Assembly (NCBI GenBank): GCA_021802825.1
Contig: JAJZRG010000002.1
Span: forward strand, 28,740 to 92,739
From: Chloroflexota bacterium
GTDB lineage: Bacteria > Chloroflexota > Limnocylindria > Limnocylindrales > CSP1-4
Direction: 5' to 3'
DNA length: 64,000 bases
Shown here: positions 8,914 to 16,732 of the stretch, piece after piece
Position numbering within the stretch: position 1 is the stretch's first letter
Layout of the letters: each line of letters opens with the position of its first letter
Notes under the pieces: generated by a model
Seen by the model: only the letters and a program-made list of their open reading frames with translations
What the model was told of the DNA's origin: nothing
The model's database searches: none
Made by a program: the position numbers and the translations under genes

Positions 8914-9873
8914 TCAGGCCCCGCGCCGCGGGTCCTCGGTCCAGTCAACAATGGGGTTCTCAACACTGCCGATCCCCTCGACCTCGCAGCGCACGCGGTC
9001 GCCGGGGCGAAGGAAGATGGGCGGGTTCCGGAAGACGCCCACCCCGGCCGGCGTGCCGGTGATGAGCAGGTCGCCAGCCTCGAGCGTGATCTCCTGGCTG
9101 ACCAGGCTCACGAGGTGCGGCACGTCGAACAGCAGGTCCCGGGTGTTGCCGTCCTGCATCAGCGTCTCCTCGCCGTCGCGGATGAGCCACGAGCGGAGCC
9201 GGAGGCCATGCGCAGGATCAACCTCGTCGGGCGTCACGAGCGCCGGACCGACGGGCAGGAAGGTGTCGCTGCCCTTGGCGCGCAGCCACTGGCCGTCGCC
9301 CTTCTGGCCCTCGGCGAGCGCCTGCTGGTTGCCCTGCCAGTCGCGGGCCGAGACGTCGTTGACGACCACGTATCCCGCGACGTGGCCCATCGCGTCCTCG
9401 CGCGCCACGCGCCTCGCCCGACGGCCGATGACCACCCCCAGCTCCACCTCGAGGTCGAGCGCGTGGGTGCCGGGCGGCTGCACGATCGATTCGCCGTCGG
9501 CGATGATCGTGTTCGGGAACTTGGCGAACATCACGGGCCGGTCCGCGATCTCGCGGCCGCCCTCGCGCACGTGGTCGGCGTAGTTGCGCCCGATGCACAC
9601 GATCTTCTCGGGCAGCCAGACCGCCGGCAGCGGCCGTCGCGAGTCGGGGTCGCGTCGCCTCGCCTTCGCTTTCACCGCCCGCTGGACGGTGCGCTCGAGC
9701 GCCTCACGCCAACCCGGCACGGTCACCTGGTTGCCGGGAAAGAACATGGTCTGCGACCAGGGCGCCCTGCGCGGCTCGAACTTGGCGAGCTGACCGCCGG
9801 TGAGCAGCTCCCCGTTGACCAGGACGCCGACCCGCGGCATTCCCACCCGGTCGGCGTGCGCGTACAGCCGCAT
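8914..9873 (-). CDS. Fumarylacetoacetate hydrolase family protein
   Basis: 319 residues: a ~95-residue N-terminal domain followed by the FAH fold. The motif [15 protein letters not shown], the metal ligands in [11 protein letters not shown], and [14 protein letters not shown] match 2-hydroxyhepta-2,4-diene-1,7-dioate isomerases and ureidoglycolate or acylpyruvate hydrolases. These Mg-dependent enzymes split C-C bonds of beta-diketo acids; the substrate cannot be fixed by sequence. GAGGAG precedes the ATG, overlapping the end of the DUF3105 gene region. It lies 50 bp before tdh in the same orientation, suggesting amino-acid catabolism. Confidence 0.88.
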   Translation of the reverse strand: MRLYAHADRVGMPRVGVLVNGELLTGGQLAKFEPRRAPWSQTMFFPGNQVTVPGWREALERTVQRAVKAKARRRDPDSRRPLPAVWLPEKIVCIGRNYADHVREGGREIADRPVMFAKFPNTIIADGESIVQPPGTHALDLEVELGVVIGRRARRVAREDAMGHVAGYVVVNDVSARDWQGNQQALAEGQKGDGQWLRAKGSDTFLPVGPALVTPDEVDPAHGLRLRSWLIRDGEETLMQDGNTRDLLFDVPHLVSLVSQEITLEAGDLLITGTPAGVGVFRNPPIFLRPGDRVRCEVEGIGSVENPIVDWTEDPRRGA

Positions 9874-9882
9874 GGCGACTCC

Positions 9883-10821
9883 TCAGCTGCCCGACGCGCT
9901 GGGCGCGGGCGATGACGATGCCGTCGGGGGCGCGGACGGCGCGGAACACTGCGGCTCGGGCGGGGCGACCAGCTTGCCGCCGCTCGACACACGCTCGGCA
10001 TACCGCAGGAAGAACTGGTCGATGGCCTGGGTGTCCAGACGGTCGAGGTACAGGGCCCGGTCCCAGACCAAGGCCGCGTATCGGGTGGGCATCTGGTCGA
10101 ACCGCGCGATCACCGGGCTCACGTCACCCGGCGGGAGGCCGCAGACGGCACTCTTGGGGAACTGGTCGTAGAACGTCTGCAGGGCGGCGAGAGAGGTCGT
10201 GTCGCAGTCGCCCTTGTCGCAGGAGTAGAGCAGGACCAGCCCGCCGTGCTCGAGGTTGTGGATCCAGCCCTCGGGGAGCGCCTGATCGTTGGGGCCGTAG
10301 ACCTTGGGCTGAATGGGGCCATCGTTCGGATCGTTGATGTGCTTGCCCGACGCCGGTGGGCAGGTCGCGTACCGCACCTTCTCCGAGCGCGCAACGTGCT
10401 CACTGCCCTGGTCGGGCTGCACCTGACCGAGCTCGCCCGGCGCTGGCGACTGGACGCTGTCGATCGCTGTGCAGGAGTACGCCGGTGCGGCCGTCTGCGT
10501 GGCGACCACGAGGCCGACGGCCGAGATGACCACCACGACGAAGACGACCAGTAACGGCTTGCGGAGCCGGTCGATCAGCGTGGGCGTCGCGGGCTGCGGC
10601 GGGCGATGGCGCTGGGTCTCCCGGCGCCCGGCACGGGTCGTGCCCGACGGGCCGTGCGATGCCGGCCTGCCCGCGCCCGCGGCTGAGGGTTCGGCGCCGT
10701 CCTTCCCCGACGCGACGCCGTTGCCGGACGCGGCTGCGCCCGGCGCGCCGGGGGGCTTCTGGCCTCGTGACTGGCGGGCTGGTTGGTGGCCGGACGCGGG
10801 CCGTCGATTGCGGTCGCTCAC
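9883..10821 (-). CDS. DUF3105 membrane-anchored protein
   Basis: 312 residues from the GTG at 10821 (GGAG ~12 nt upstream). The first ~110 residues are a hydrophilic, Pro/Ala/Gly-rich cytoplasmic tail. A single membrane span (~115-138) is followed by an outside domain with conserved DUF3105 features: HINDPNDGPI, GWIHNLEHGGLVLLYSC, and PTRYAALVWDRALYLDRLD. Cysteines at several positions could form disulfides. The C-terminus is a Ser/Pro/Ala tail. The family has no established function; it is common in Actinobacteria and Chloroflexota. Its stop lies 9 bp before the FAH start, so it probably leads the operon. Confidence 0.82.
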   Translation of the reverse strand: MSDRNRRPASGHQPARQSRGQKPPGAPGAAASGNGVASGKDGAEPSAAGAGRPASHGPSGTTRAGRRETQRHRPPQPATPTLIDRLRKPLLVVFVVVVISAVGLVVATQTAAPAYSCTAIDSVQSPAPGELGQVQPDQGSEHVARSEKVRYATCPPASGKHINDPNDGPIQPKVYGPNDQALPEGWIHNLEHGGLVLLYSCDKGDCDTTSLAALQTFYDQFPKSAVCGLPPGDVSPVIARFDQMPTRYAALVWDRALYLDRLDTQAIDQFFLRYAERVSSGGKLVAPPEPQCSAPSAPPTASSSPAPSASGS

Positions 10822-10979
10822 GCGTTGGTGCTCCGTGCGGGTGCGGGGCGCGGGGGACGGATCGCGCCAGCGGATCGCGCCGGCCCAGGGGACCGGTGCC
10901 GTCCCCCGAAGCGTAGCGCGGCCGGCCTGCAGCGTCCGCGCGCTGTGCCCGCCGCGGCTGGCGCGAGGGAGGCGCCCGG

Positions 10980-11351
10980 TCAGGGCTCGTTGAGCCAGTC
11001 GCGAACCGAGGGGCGGCTGAGGCCCCAGAACAGCGCGATGGCGAGCACGGTCGCGAACAGAGCGAGCAGCGGCTGGGCGCCCAGCAGCCCGAGGACGATG
11101 GCGGGCAGGGTCAGGGTCGAGAGCAGGCGGGCCATCACGAGCGACGCCTCCTTGCGTTGGAGGACGAGCGTCGTGGTGAAAATCGTGAAGGCGAGCAGGC
11201 ACATGACCACCACGCCGAGCGGCGACACGGAGGCGTTGACGGCCTGGTCGATCACCGCCCGAAGCGAGATGCCGATGATCGCCAGGATGAGGAACGCATA
11301 GCCGAGGAAGACACGGACGCCGGCCGGCATCGCGAGGAAGTCGCGGAGCAT
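10980..11351 (-). CDS. Small integral membrane protein
   Basis: 123 residues with four predicted membrane spans (~10-32, ~40-60, ~72-90, ~95-112) and a short charged tail ending DWLNEP. No family recognised. The ATG at 11351 is preferred over an ATG at 11459 because the intervening residues are not hydrophobic or conserved-looking. CATGAT lies 6 nt before it, resembling the leaderless promoter element seen elsewhere in this window. It is divergent from the LacI gene. Confidence 0.65.
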   Translation of the reverse strand: MLRDFLAMPAGVRVFLGYAFLILAIIGISLRAVIDQAVNASVSPLGVVVMCLLAFTIFTTTLVLQRKEASLVMARLLSTLTLPAIVLGLLGAQPLLALFATVLAIALFWGLSRPSVRDWLNEP

Positions 11352-11452
11352 GGCGCGATCATGCCAGCCCTCGGCGTTGAGCGGGACGCGTCGTGCAGCG
11401 TCTGGCGCTGGATGACGCGGCGCCGCTGATGCGAGCGCTGTGGACAAGTCCC

Positions 11453-11479
11453 TTGACACCTGCCTGCGCGTTTACTAAT
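11453..11479 (+). promoter_or_regulatory. Promoter of the LacI gene
   Basis: TTGACA at 11453-11458 is a perfect -35 box. The AT-rich stretch 11471-11479 (TTTACTAAT) supplies a -10 at slightly short spacing. The operator array begins 8 bp downstream, so a bound repressor would block initiation or early elongation. Confidence 0.6.
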
Positions 11480-11486
11480 CTCCCCT

Positions 11487-11522
11487 AAACCGGTTTGCTA
11501 AACCGGTTTTGTAAACCGGTTT
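11487..11522 (+). promoter_or_regulatory. Three tandem LacI-type operators
   Basis: The perfect 10-bp palindrome AAACCGGTTT occurs at 11487-11496, 11500-11509 and 11513-11522, each 13 bp from the next. The central CpG palindrome is the standard LacI-family operator form. No further copy was seen upstream of the transporter or amylase genes. Confidence 0.88.
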
Positions 11523-11616
11523 GTGAAATCACGCTCCGGTGAGGTCGCTCGCGTTCGCGGCTGGTGGGCCGCTGGCGCAAGGGATCGCGCTGGGTGATCG
11601 TGGTAGCGAGGAGAGC

Positions 11617-12693
11617 GTGGAGGAGCGGACGCCGCGCCGGCCGAGGATTGCCGATGTCGCTCGCGAGGCGGGCGTCTCGAAGACCGCCGTGTCGTTCGCG
11701 TTCAACAGCCCCGATCGGCTCGCGCCGGAGACGGCCAGCCGGATTCGCGAGGTCGCGGATTCGCTCGGCTACCGGCCGCACCCGGTGGCGCGGATGCTCT
11801 CCCAGCGCCAGACCCACACGATCGGCGTGCTGACGCCGCAGGCGCTGTCGGTCATCTTCTCCAACCCGTTCTTCGGCGCGTTCAGCGAGGGCGTCGCCCT
11901 GGCCGCCGAGCAGGAGGGGTACGCGCTCCACTTCATCAGCCCGCTGCACGGCTCACTGTCGCGCGCCATGGACCACGCCACGGTGGACGGGGTGGTGGTC
12001 GTGGGCCTGTCCGCGGGCCACCCCGAGGTGGAGCAGATCCGGGCCGCCGGCGTGCCGCTGGTCATGGTGGACTCGAGCGCACTCCCGGACCAGCCCGGCG
12101 TGGTGATCGACGACGAGGGCGGCGCGCGAGCCGCCGCCGAGCACCTGGTCTCGCTGGGCCACCGCGACATCCTGATCATCGGCGTCGAGCCGCCGGCACC
12201 AGCCCTGGAGCTCGATCCCGAGGGCGTCATGGGGCGCCGCCTCCGCGGCTACCAGACCGGCCTCGCGGCCAAGGGGATCAAGCTTGACCCGTCCTCGGTC
12301 GTGGTGGAGCCGGCCAGCATCGAGGGCGGCCTCGTGGCCCTCCACCGCGCGTGGGGCAGCGGTCTGCGCCCGACCGGGGTGCTGGTCATGTCGGATGCGA
12401 TGGCCATCGGCGTCCTGCGGGCCGCGCGCGAGCTCGGCCTCCGGGTGCCCGAGGACGTCTCCGTCGTCGGCTATGACGACATCGACGTGAGCCAGCACGT
12501 GAACCCTCCCCTGACCACGGTGCACCAGCCGATCCGCCGCAAGGGCGAGAGCGCGGTGCGCCTCCTGCTGTCCGTCGTCCAACGACGCGACCACGACCCC
12601 CAGCAGCTCCGCCTCGAGACCCGGCTCATCGTCCGGGCATCGACCGGGCCGGCGCCGCGCAGGCGGCAGGAGGTGGACCGGGTCCGAGGCTGA
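11617..12693 (+). CDS. LacI-family transcriptional regulator of sugar use
   Basis: 358 residues from the GTG at 11617, chosen because GAGGAG precedes it and the helix-turn-helix then starts near residue 10, as in the family. An ATG at 11539 is the alternative. The HTH is RIADVAREAGVSKTAVSFAF with hinge helix ARMLSQRQTHTIG. The rest is a periplasmic-binding-protein-like sugar sensor (DGVVVVGL, VIDDEGGARAAAEHLVSLGH, VVGYDDIDVSQHVNPPLTTV). It should bind the triple palindrome 95 bp upstream and repress itself and probably the transporter that follows 169 bp later. Confidence 0.9.
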   Translation: MEERTPRRPRIADVAREAGVSKTAVSFAFNSPDRLAPETASRIREVADSLGYRPHPVARMLSQRQTHTIGVLTPQALSVIFSNPFFGAFSEGVALAAEQEGYALHFISPLHGSLSRAMDHATVDGVVVVGLSAGHPEVEQIRAAGVPLVMVDSSALPDQPGVVIDDEGGARAAAEHLVSLGHRDILIIGVEPPAPALELDPEGVMGRRLRGYQTGLAAKGIKLDPSSVVVEPASIEGGLVALHRAWGSGLRPTGVLVMSDAMAIGVLRAARELGLRVPEDVSVVGYDDIDVSQHVNPPLTTVHQPIRRKGESAVRLLLSVVQRRDHDPQQLRLETRLIVRASTGPAPRRRQEVDRVRG

Positions 12694-12862
12694 CACGTCG
12701 ATCGGCGGCGAGCGGGCCATGCGCCCGCCGGCTGCTGCAACCCCAAGGTCGTGGCATGTCGGACGCCGTATTGGCGACCGAACAACGGATCCAGGCCAAC
12801 CCGAGCGCCGGCAAGGAGCCGGTAACGTGGCTGGTCAGGCATACATGGAGGAGTAGAACCCA

Positions 12863-14140
12863 GTGAAGATCAACTCACGAGTCGCGTCGCTCGCCGGCGT
12901 GGTGGCGATTGTCGCGGCCGCGTGCGGCGGCACCACCGCGAGCCCCTCCGCGTCAGCGGCGGCACCGGCCGCCAGCTCAGCCGCCCCGGCGGCCAGCTCC
13001 GCAGCCCCCGACGCCTCGTCCTCGGCCGCGGCGTCCGGCGGCCTCTCGGGCACCATCACACTCTGGCACTCGTACGGCTCCGGCGGCGGTGAGGGCACCG
13101 CGTTCCTCAAGGCCCTCGACGCGGTCAAGGCCGCCAACCCGGGCCTGACGGTCAATGTCGCTGAGCAGCCATTCGACCAGCTGTTCAAGAAGTGGGAGAC
13201 CGACGTCGCCGCTGGTGGCATCTCGGCCGACATGTTCATCGCCCCGAACGACAACCTCGGCTCCGAGGCCCGCTCGGGCGTCCTCGCCGACCTCACGAGC
13301 GCCCTCCAGGGCAAGCTCGACGGCTTCAGCCCCGTGGCGGTTGCCGGCTCGCAGGTCGATGGCAAGTTCTACATGGTCCCCGAGTCCCTCAAGGCCGTCG
13401 CCCTGTGGTACGACAAGTCCAAGGTGACCACGGTCCCCGCGACGACCGCCGACCTGCTCACCGCCGTCAAGGGCGGCCTCAAGCTCGGCCTCAACCAGAA
13501 CGCATACCACATGTTCGGCTTCACGGGCGCCTTCGGCGGCAAGCTGATGGACGACTCCGGCAAGTGCATCGCCGACCAGGGCAACGGCTTCTCCGACGCC
13601 TTCAAGTACTTCCAGGACCTCAAGGCGGCCGGCGCGAAGTACTACACCAACGGCGACAACCTCAAGCAGGACTTCCAGACCGGCAAGCTGGACGCCGTCA
13701 TCGACGGCCCGTGGCAGACCGCTGACTTCACCAAGGCCCTCGGCGACAAGCTCGCCGTCGCCCCGATGCCCTCCGGCCCCGGCGGCAAGGCCGACCCCCT
13801 CACGGGAACCGACGGCTGGTATATCAACCCCAACGGGAAGAACATCGACCTTGCCGTCAAGCTCGCGCTCGCGCTCGTCGGCACGTCCAGCGAGCAGATC
13901 ATGACCGACGGCGCCGGCCACGTCCCGGCGGCCCCCGGCGTGACCATCTCGAGCGATATCGTCAAGGGCTTCGCGAGCGCGGCGGCTGACGGGCTCCCGC
14001 GCCCGCAGAGCGCTGCGTTCGGCAACTACTGGACGCCGTTCGGCGACGCGGTCAACGCGGTTGTCGAGAAGGCTGCCGACCCGGTGGCCACCGTGGCCAA
14101 CGCGTGCAAGCTGATGAACCAGGCCAACAAGATCCAGTAA
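12863..14140 (+). CDS. ABC transporter sugar-binding lipoprotein (maltodextrin type)
   Basis: 425 residues, GTG start with GGAGGAG upstream. Signal peptide with lipobox AAAC (Cys ~21), then a ~35-residue Ser/Ala linker. The mature fold is a group-1 solute-binding protein: TITLWHSYGSG, VAEQPFDQLFKKWE, ADMFIAPNDNLG, YMVPESLKAVALWYDKS, VIDGPWQTADF, GTDGWYINP. It captures oligosaccharides and delivers them to the permeases encoded next. No ATPase gene lies in this cluster, so a shared MsmK/MalK-type ATPase elsewhere is likely. Maltodextrin as substrate is inferred from similarity and the two GH13 enzymes downstream. Confidence 0.9.
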   Translation: MKINSRVASLAGVVAIVAAACGGTTASPSASAAAPAASSAAPAASSAAPDASSSAAASGGLSGTITLWHSYGSGGGEGTAFLKALDAVKAANPGLTVNVAEQPFDQLFKKWETDVAAGGISADMFIAPNDNLGSEARSGVLADLTSALQGKLDGFSPVAVAGSQVDGKFYMVPESLKAVALWYDKSKVTTVPATTADLLTAVKGGLKLGLNQNAYHMFGFTGAFGGKLMDDSGKCIADQGNGFSDAFKYFQDLKAAGAKYYTNGDNLKQDFQTGKLDAVIDGPWQTADFTKALGDKLAVAPMPSGPGGKADPLTGTDGWYINPNGKNIDLAVKLALALVGTSSEQIMTDGAGHVPAAPGVTISSDIVKGFASAAADGLPRPQSAAFGNYWTPFGDAVNAVVEKAADPVATVANACKLMNQANKIQ

Positions 14141-14157
14141 GCGACTAGCACGAGCAT

Positions 14158-14183
14158 CGGGGGTCGCCCTCGGGCGACCCCCG
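14158..14183 (+). terminator. Intercistronic GC hairpin after the binding-protein gene
   Basis: A 12-bp G/C stem (14158-14169 with 14172-14183) and a minimal loop lie 17 bp after the binding-protein stop and ~95 bp before the first permease. There is no T-run. It is more likely a 3' stabiliser or partial terminator giving excess binding protein, as seen for malE-type operons. Confidence 0.55.
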
Positions 14184-14278
14184 CTCGCCCTCGGCACGCG
14201 CCAGCGCACGATCTCTGACGCGAGCCGAGGTCGAGGGTCGGTCCCCTCACGGCTGGAAGAAGAGGACGGTTCCACGCC

Positions 14279-15289
14279 ATGACCAGCGTCGCGCTATCGA
14301 GCCCGATCCGCAGAACAGGCCGACGGAGGCGCAACGTGGCGCCGTATCTGTACCTGTTGCCGGCATTCCTCGTGATGGCCTTCATCACCTTCTACCCGCT
14401 GGCGTTCCAGGTCTGGATGTCGTTCACGGACTTCGCCCAGGTGAACTTCAACGTCCGGCTGCACGTCGCGCCCCACTTCGTCGGCCTCGAGAACTACATC
14501 GACATCGCCGAGTCGAAGCTCGCCATCCCGAACTTCGAGTTCCCTCGGCTGGTGCTGTTCAACCTGTGGTGGGCGCTGTCCAACGTGATCGTCCACGTGG
14601 TGCTGGGCGTCGGCGTGGCGGTCGTCCTCAACGCCAAGGGCCTGTGGTTCAAGGGCATCTACCGCGCGCTGTACATCCTCCCGGTCGTGATCCCGCAGAT
14701 CATCGTGGCCACCGTGTGGCGCAACATGTTCGACACCGATTCCGGCGCGGTGAACTTCGTGATCCAGGGCATCGGTGGCATCTTCGGCCTGCCGGCGGAT
14801 ACCCCGGCGTTCCACCTCGACTGGCTCCATCAGGTCAACGACCCGATCTCGTTCATCCCGCTGCCGCTCGCGTACTTCGCGATGCTAACGGCGAACACTT
14901 GGCTCGGCTGGCCGCTCAACTCCGTGGTGGCGACGGGCGCGCTCCAGAGCATCCCGGGCGAGCTGTACGAGGCCGCGGAGATGGACGGGGCCAGCCCCTG
15001 GCAGAAGTTCCGGAACGTGACGGTTCCGTTCCTGCGCCCGGCGATGCTCCCCTATGCCATCTACGGCTTCGTGATCACGTTCAACCTGTTCTTCCTGCCG
15101 TACTTCATGACCGGCGGCTCGCCGTTCGGCCGGACCGAGATCCTGGTCACGCAGGCGTACCGCCTCGCGTACGAGCAGAACCTCTACGGGGTCGCCGCCG
15201 CGTTCTGCGTCTATCTGTTCTTCCTGCTCCTGGCCGTGACGCTGGTGACGAACCGCCTCGCCCAGGCGACCAAGAGCTACGCCGACTAG
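14279..15289 (+). CDS. ABC sugar transporter permease, MalF-like
   Basis: 336 residues, six membrane spans expected, the first at ~22-45 (YLYLLPAFLVMAFITFYPL). A long first external loop follows, as in MalF-type permeases. The EAA motif is EAAEMDGASPWQKFRNVTVP near residue 240, which contacts the ATPase. It pairs with the next gene, 24 bp downstream, to form the channel for the lipoprotein upstream. Confidence 0.92.
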   Translation: MTSVALSSPIRRTGRRRRNVAPYLYLLPAFLVMAFITFYPLAFQVWMSFTDFAQVNFNVRLHVAPHFVGLENYIDIAESKLAIPNFEFPRLVLFNLWWALSNVIVHVVLGVGVAVVLNAKGLWFKGIYRALYILPVVIPQIIVATVWRNMFDTDSGAVNFVIQGIGGIFGLPADTPAFHLDWLHQVNDPISFIPLPLAYFAMLTANTWLGWPLNSVVATGALQSIPGELYEAAEMDGASPWQKFRNVTVPFLRPAMLPYAIYGFVITFNLFFLPYFMTGGSPFGRTEILVTQAYRLAYEQNLYGVAAAFCVYLFFLLLAVTLVTNRLAQATKSYAD

Positions 15290-15313
15290 GCGGGCGGGAG
15301 AGGAGCCACACCG

Positions 15314-16267
15314 ATGACTGCCGTCTTCAGACCCGCGCCAATCGGCAAGCCCCGACGGACGCGCGCAAACAGCAGCCGCCAGGAGCGGACGCTTCCCCTG
15401 CGCCAGCAGCTGATCCTCCAGGTCGCCTGCCTGTTCATCGCCCTCACGGTGCTGTTCCCGATCATCTGGGTCGTGTCGATGTCGATCGACCCCCGGAACA
15501 TCTCCCGGCCCGACGCGCTCACCCTGATCCCGCCCGGCGCATCGCTCCAGGCCTACGAGAAGGTCGTCACCCGTCCGACGAGCAACGACATCAGCTTCCT
15601 CGGACTGCTCGCCAACAGCCTCAAGATCGCCGTCGGGTCGTCCGTCGTGTCCGTCGGCCTGGGCGTCCTGGCCGCGTACGCCTTCTCGCGGCTTCGGTTC
15701 CGGGGACGCGAGGCGATGATGATCGGCATCCTCGGCGTCCTGATGCTCCCGTCCGTCGCCACGATCATCCCGCTGTTCATCTTCCTCAACCAGTTCAGGG
15801 TCGACTTCGCCGGCCTGTCGTTCAACCTGCGTGCGTCGCTGCTGGGCGTGACGATGACGATCGTGGCCAGCCAGCTGCCGTTCGCGATCTGGAACCTCAA
15901 AGGCTATCTGGACACCGTGCCCAGGGATCTGGAGGAGGCCGCGGCCGTGGACGGCGCGTCGCAGTTCCAGATCTTCCGCAAGGTGGTCCTGCCGCTATCC
16001 ATCCCGGCCATCGCAGTGACCGCGTTCCTGGGCTTTCTGGGCGGCTGGAGCGAGTACCTAACGACGTACATGTTCATCGGCCAGAACATCCCGGACTGGA
16101 CGCTCTCGATCGCGCTCAACAGCCTCGTCGGGCAGTACGCACGGACGACGTCGTGGTCCGAGTTCGCCGCGTTCGCGATCCTGTTCGCGCTGCCCGTGTC
16201 GGCCGTGTTCTTCGTCTTCCAGCGCTACCTCGTCGGCGGGCTGGCCGTCGGCGGGGTCAAGGGATAG
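15314..16267 (+). CDS. ABC sugar transporter permease, MalG-like
   Basis: 317 residues; GGGAGAGGAG precedes the ATG. First span at ~33-58 (LILQVACLFIALTVLFPIIW), then a classic second-permease layout. The EAA loop is DLEEAAAVDGASQFQIFRKV (~205-225). It ends the transporter operon and converges with the minus-strand membrane protein only 15 bp away. Confidence 0.92.
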   Translation: MTAVFRPAPIGKPRRTRANSSRQERTLPLRQQLILQVACLFIALTVLFPIIWVVSMSIDPRNISRPDALTLIPPGASLQAYEKVVTRPTSNDISFLGLLANSLKIAVGSSVVSVGLGVLAAYAFSRLRFRGREAMMIGILGVLMLPSVATIIPLFIFLNQFRVDFAGLSFNLRASLLGVTMTIVASQLPFAIWNLKGYLDTVPRDLEEAAAVDGASQFQIFRKVVLPLSIPAIAVTAFLGFLGGWSEYLTTYMFIGQNIPDWTLSIALNSLVGQYARTTSWSEFAAFAILFALPVSAVFFVFQRYLVGGLAVGGVKG

Positions 16268-16282
16268 GGATCGGGCGGCGCC

Positions 16283-16732
16283 CTACTCCTCCGGGGCGCC
16301 GCCTGCACCCCGCCCCCCGTCGTTCGCGTCGGGCGGCGCGACGGTATCGGCCCGCCAGAGGAACCACGGGCGCGCCCAGACGAGCGCCAGCACGACCGTC
16401 ACGTCGATCAGGCCGGTCACGAGACCCGCCGACGTGCCCGACGTGAGCTCGAGGAACCCCGCGATCGCGGCGACGTTGACCGTCACCAGCCACGCATGCC
16501 CGAAACGGACGAGCACGCCGAGCGCGGTGGTCGCGATGCCGATGGCGAGGGCGAGCAGCGCGAGCGGCTCGATCCCCGGGGTTCGGTCGCCGATCCGCCC
16601 CACGACATCGATCGAGGCGATCGTCGACAGGACGCCGTTCACGACCAGGAAGGCGGCCGCGAGCTCGACCACGACCGGGCGCGCCGGCCGAACCCGAACG
16701 GCGGCCTCGTCGGGATCGCGTCGTCGCGTCAC
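16283..16732 (-). CDS. Small membrane protein coupled to the alpha-amylase gene
   Basis: 149 residues from the GTG at 16732, which overlaps the amylase stop as GTGA. Four likely membrane spans: LAAAFLVVNGVLSTIASI, LALLALAIGIATTALGVLV, AWLVTVNVAAIAGFLEL and LIDVTVVLALVWARPWFLW. The tail is charged and Gly-rich. No family is recognised. Translational coupling suggests co-expression with the secreted amylase, but a functional link is not shown. Confidence 0.65.
   Translation of the reverse strand: MTRRRDPDEAAVRVRPARPVVVELAAAFLVVNGVLSTIASIDVVGRIGDRTPGIEPLALLALAIGIATTALGVLVRFGHAWLVTVNVAAIAGFLELTSGTSAGLVTGLIDVTVVLALVWARPWFLWRADTVAPPDANDGGRGAGGAPEE

Noticed and set aside
7835..8966. Apparent N-terminal extension of kbl through the tdh region
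   Set aside because: The extension is a shadow of tdh in another frame. tdh has all zinc and NAD motifs, and kbl has its own AAGGAGG-GTG start at 7817.
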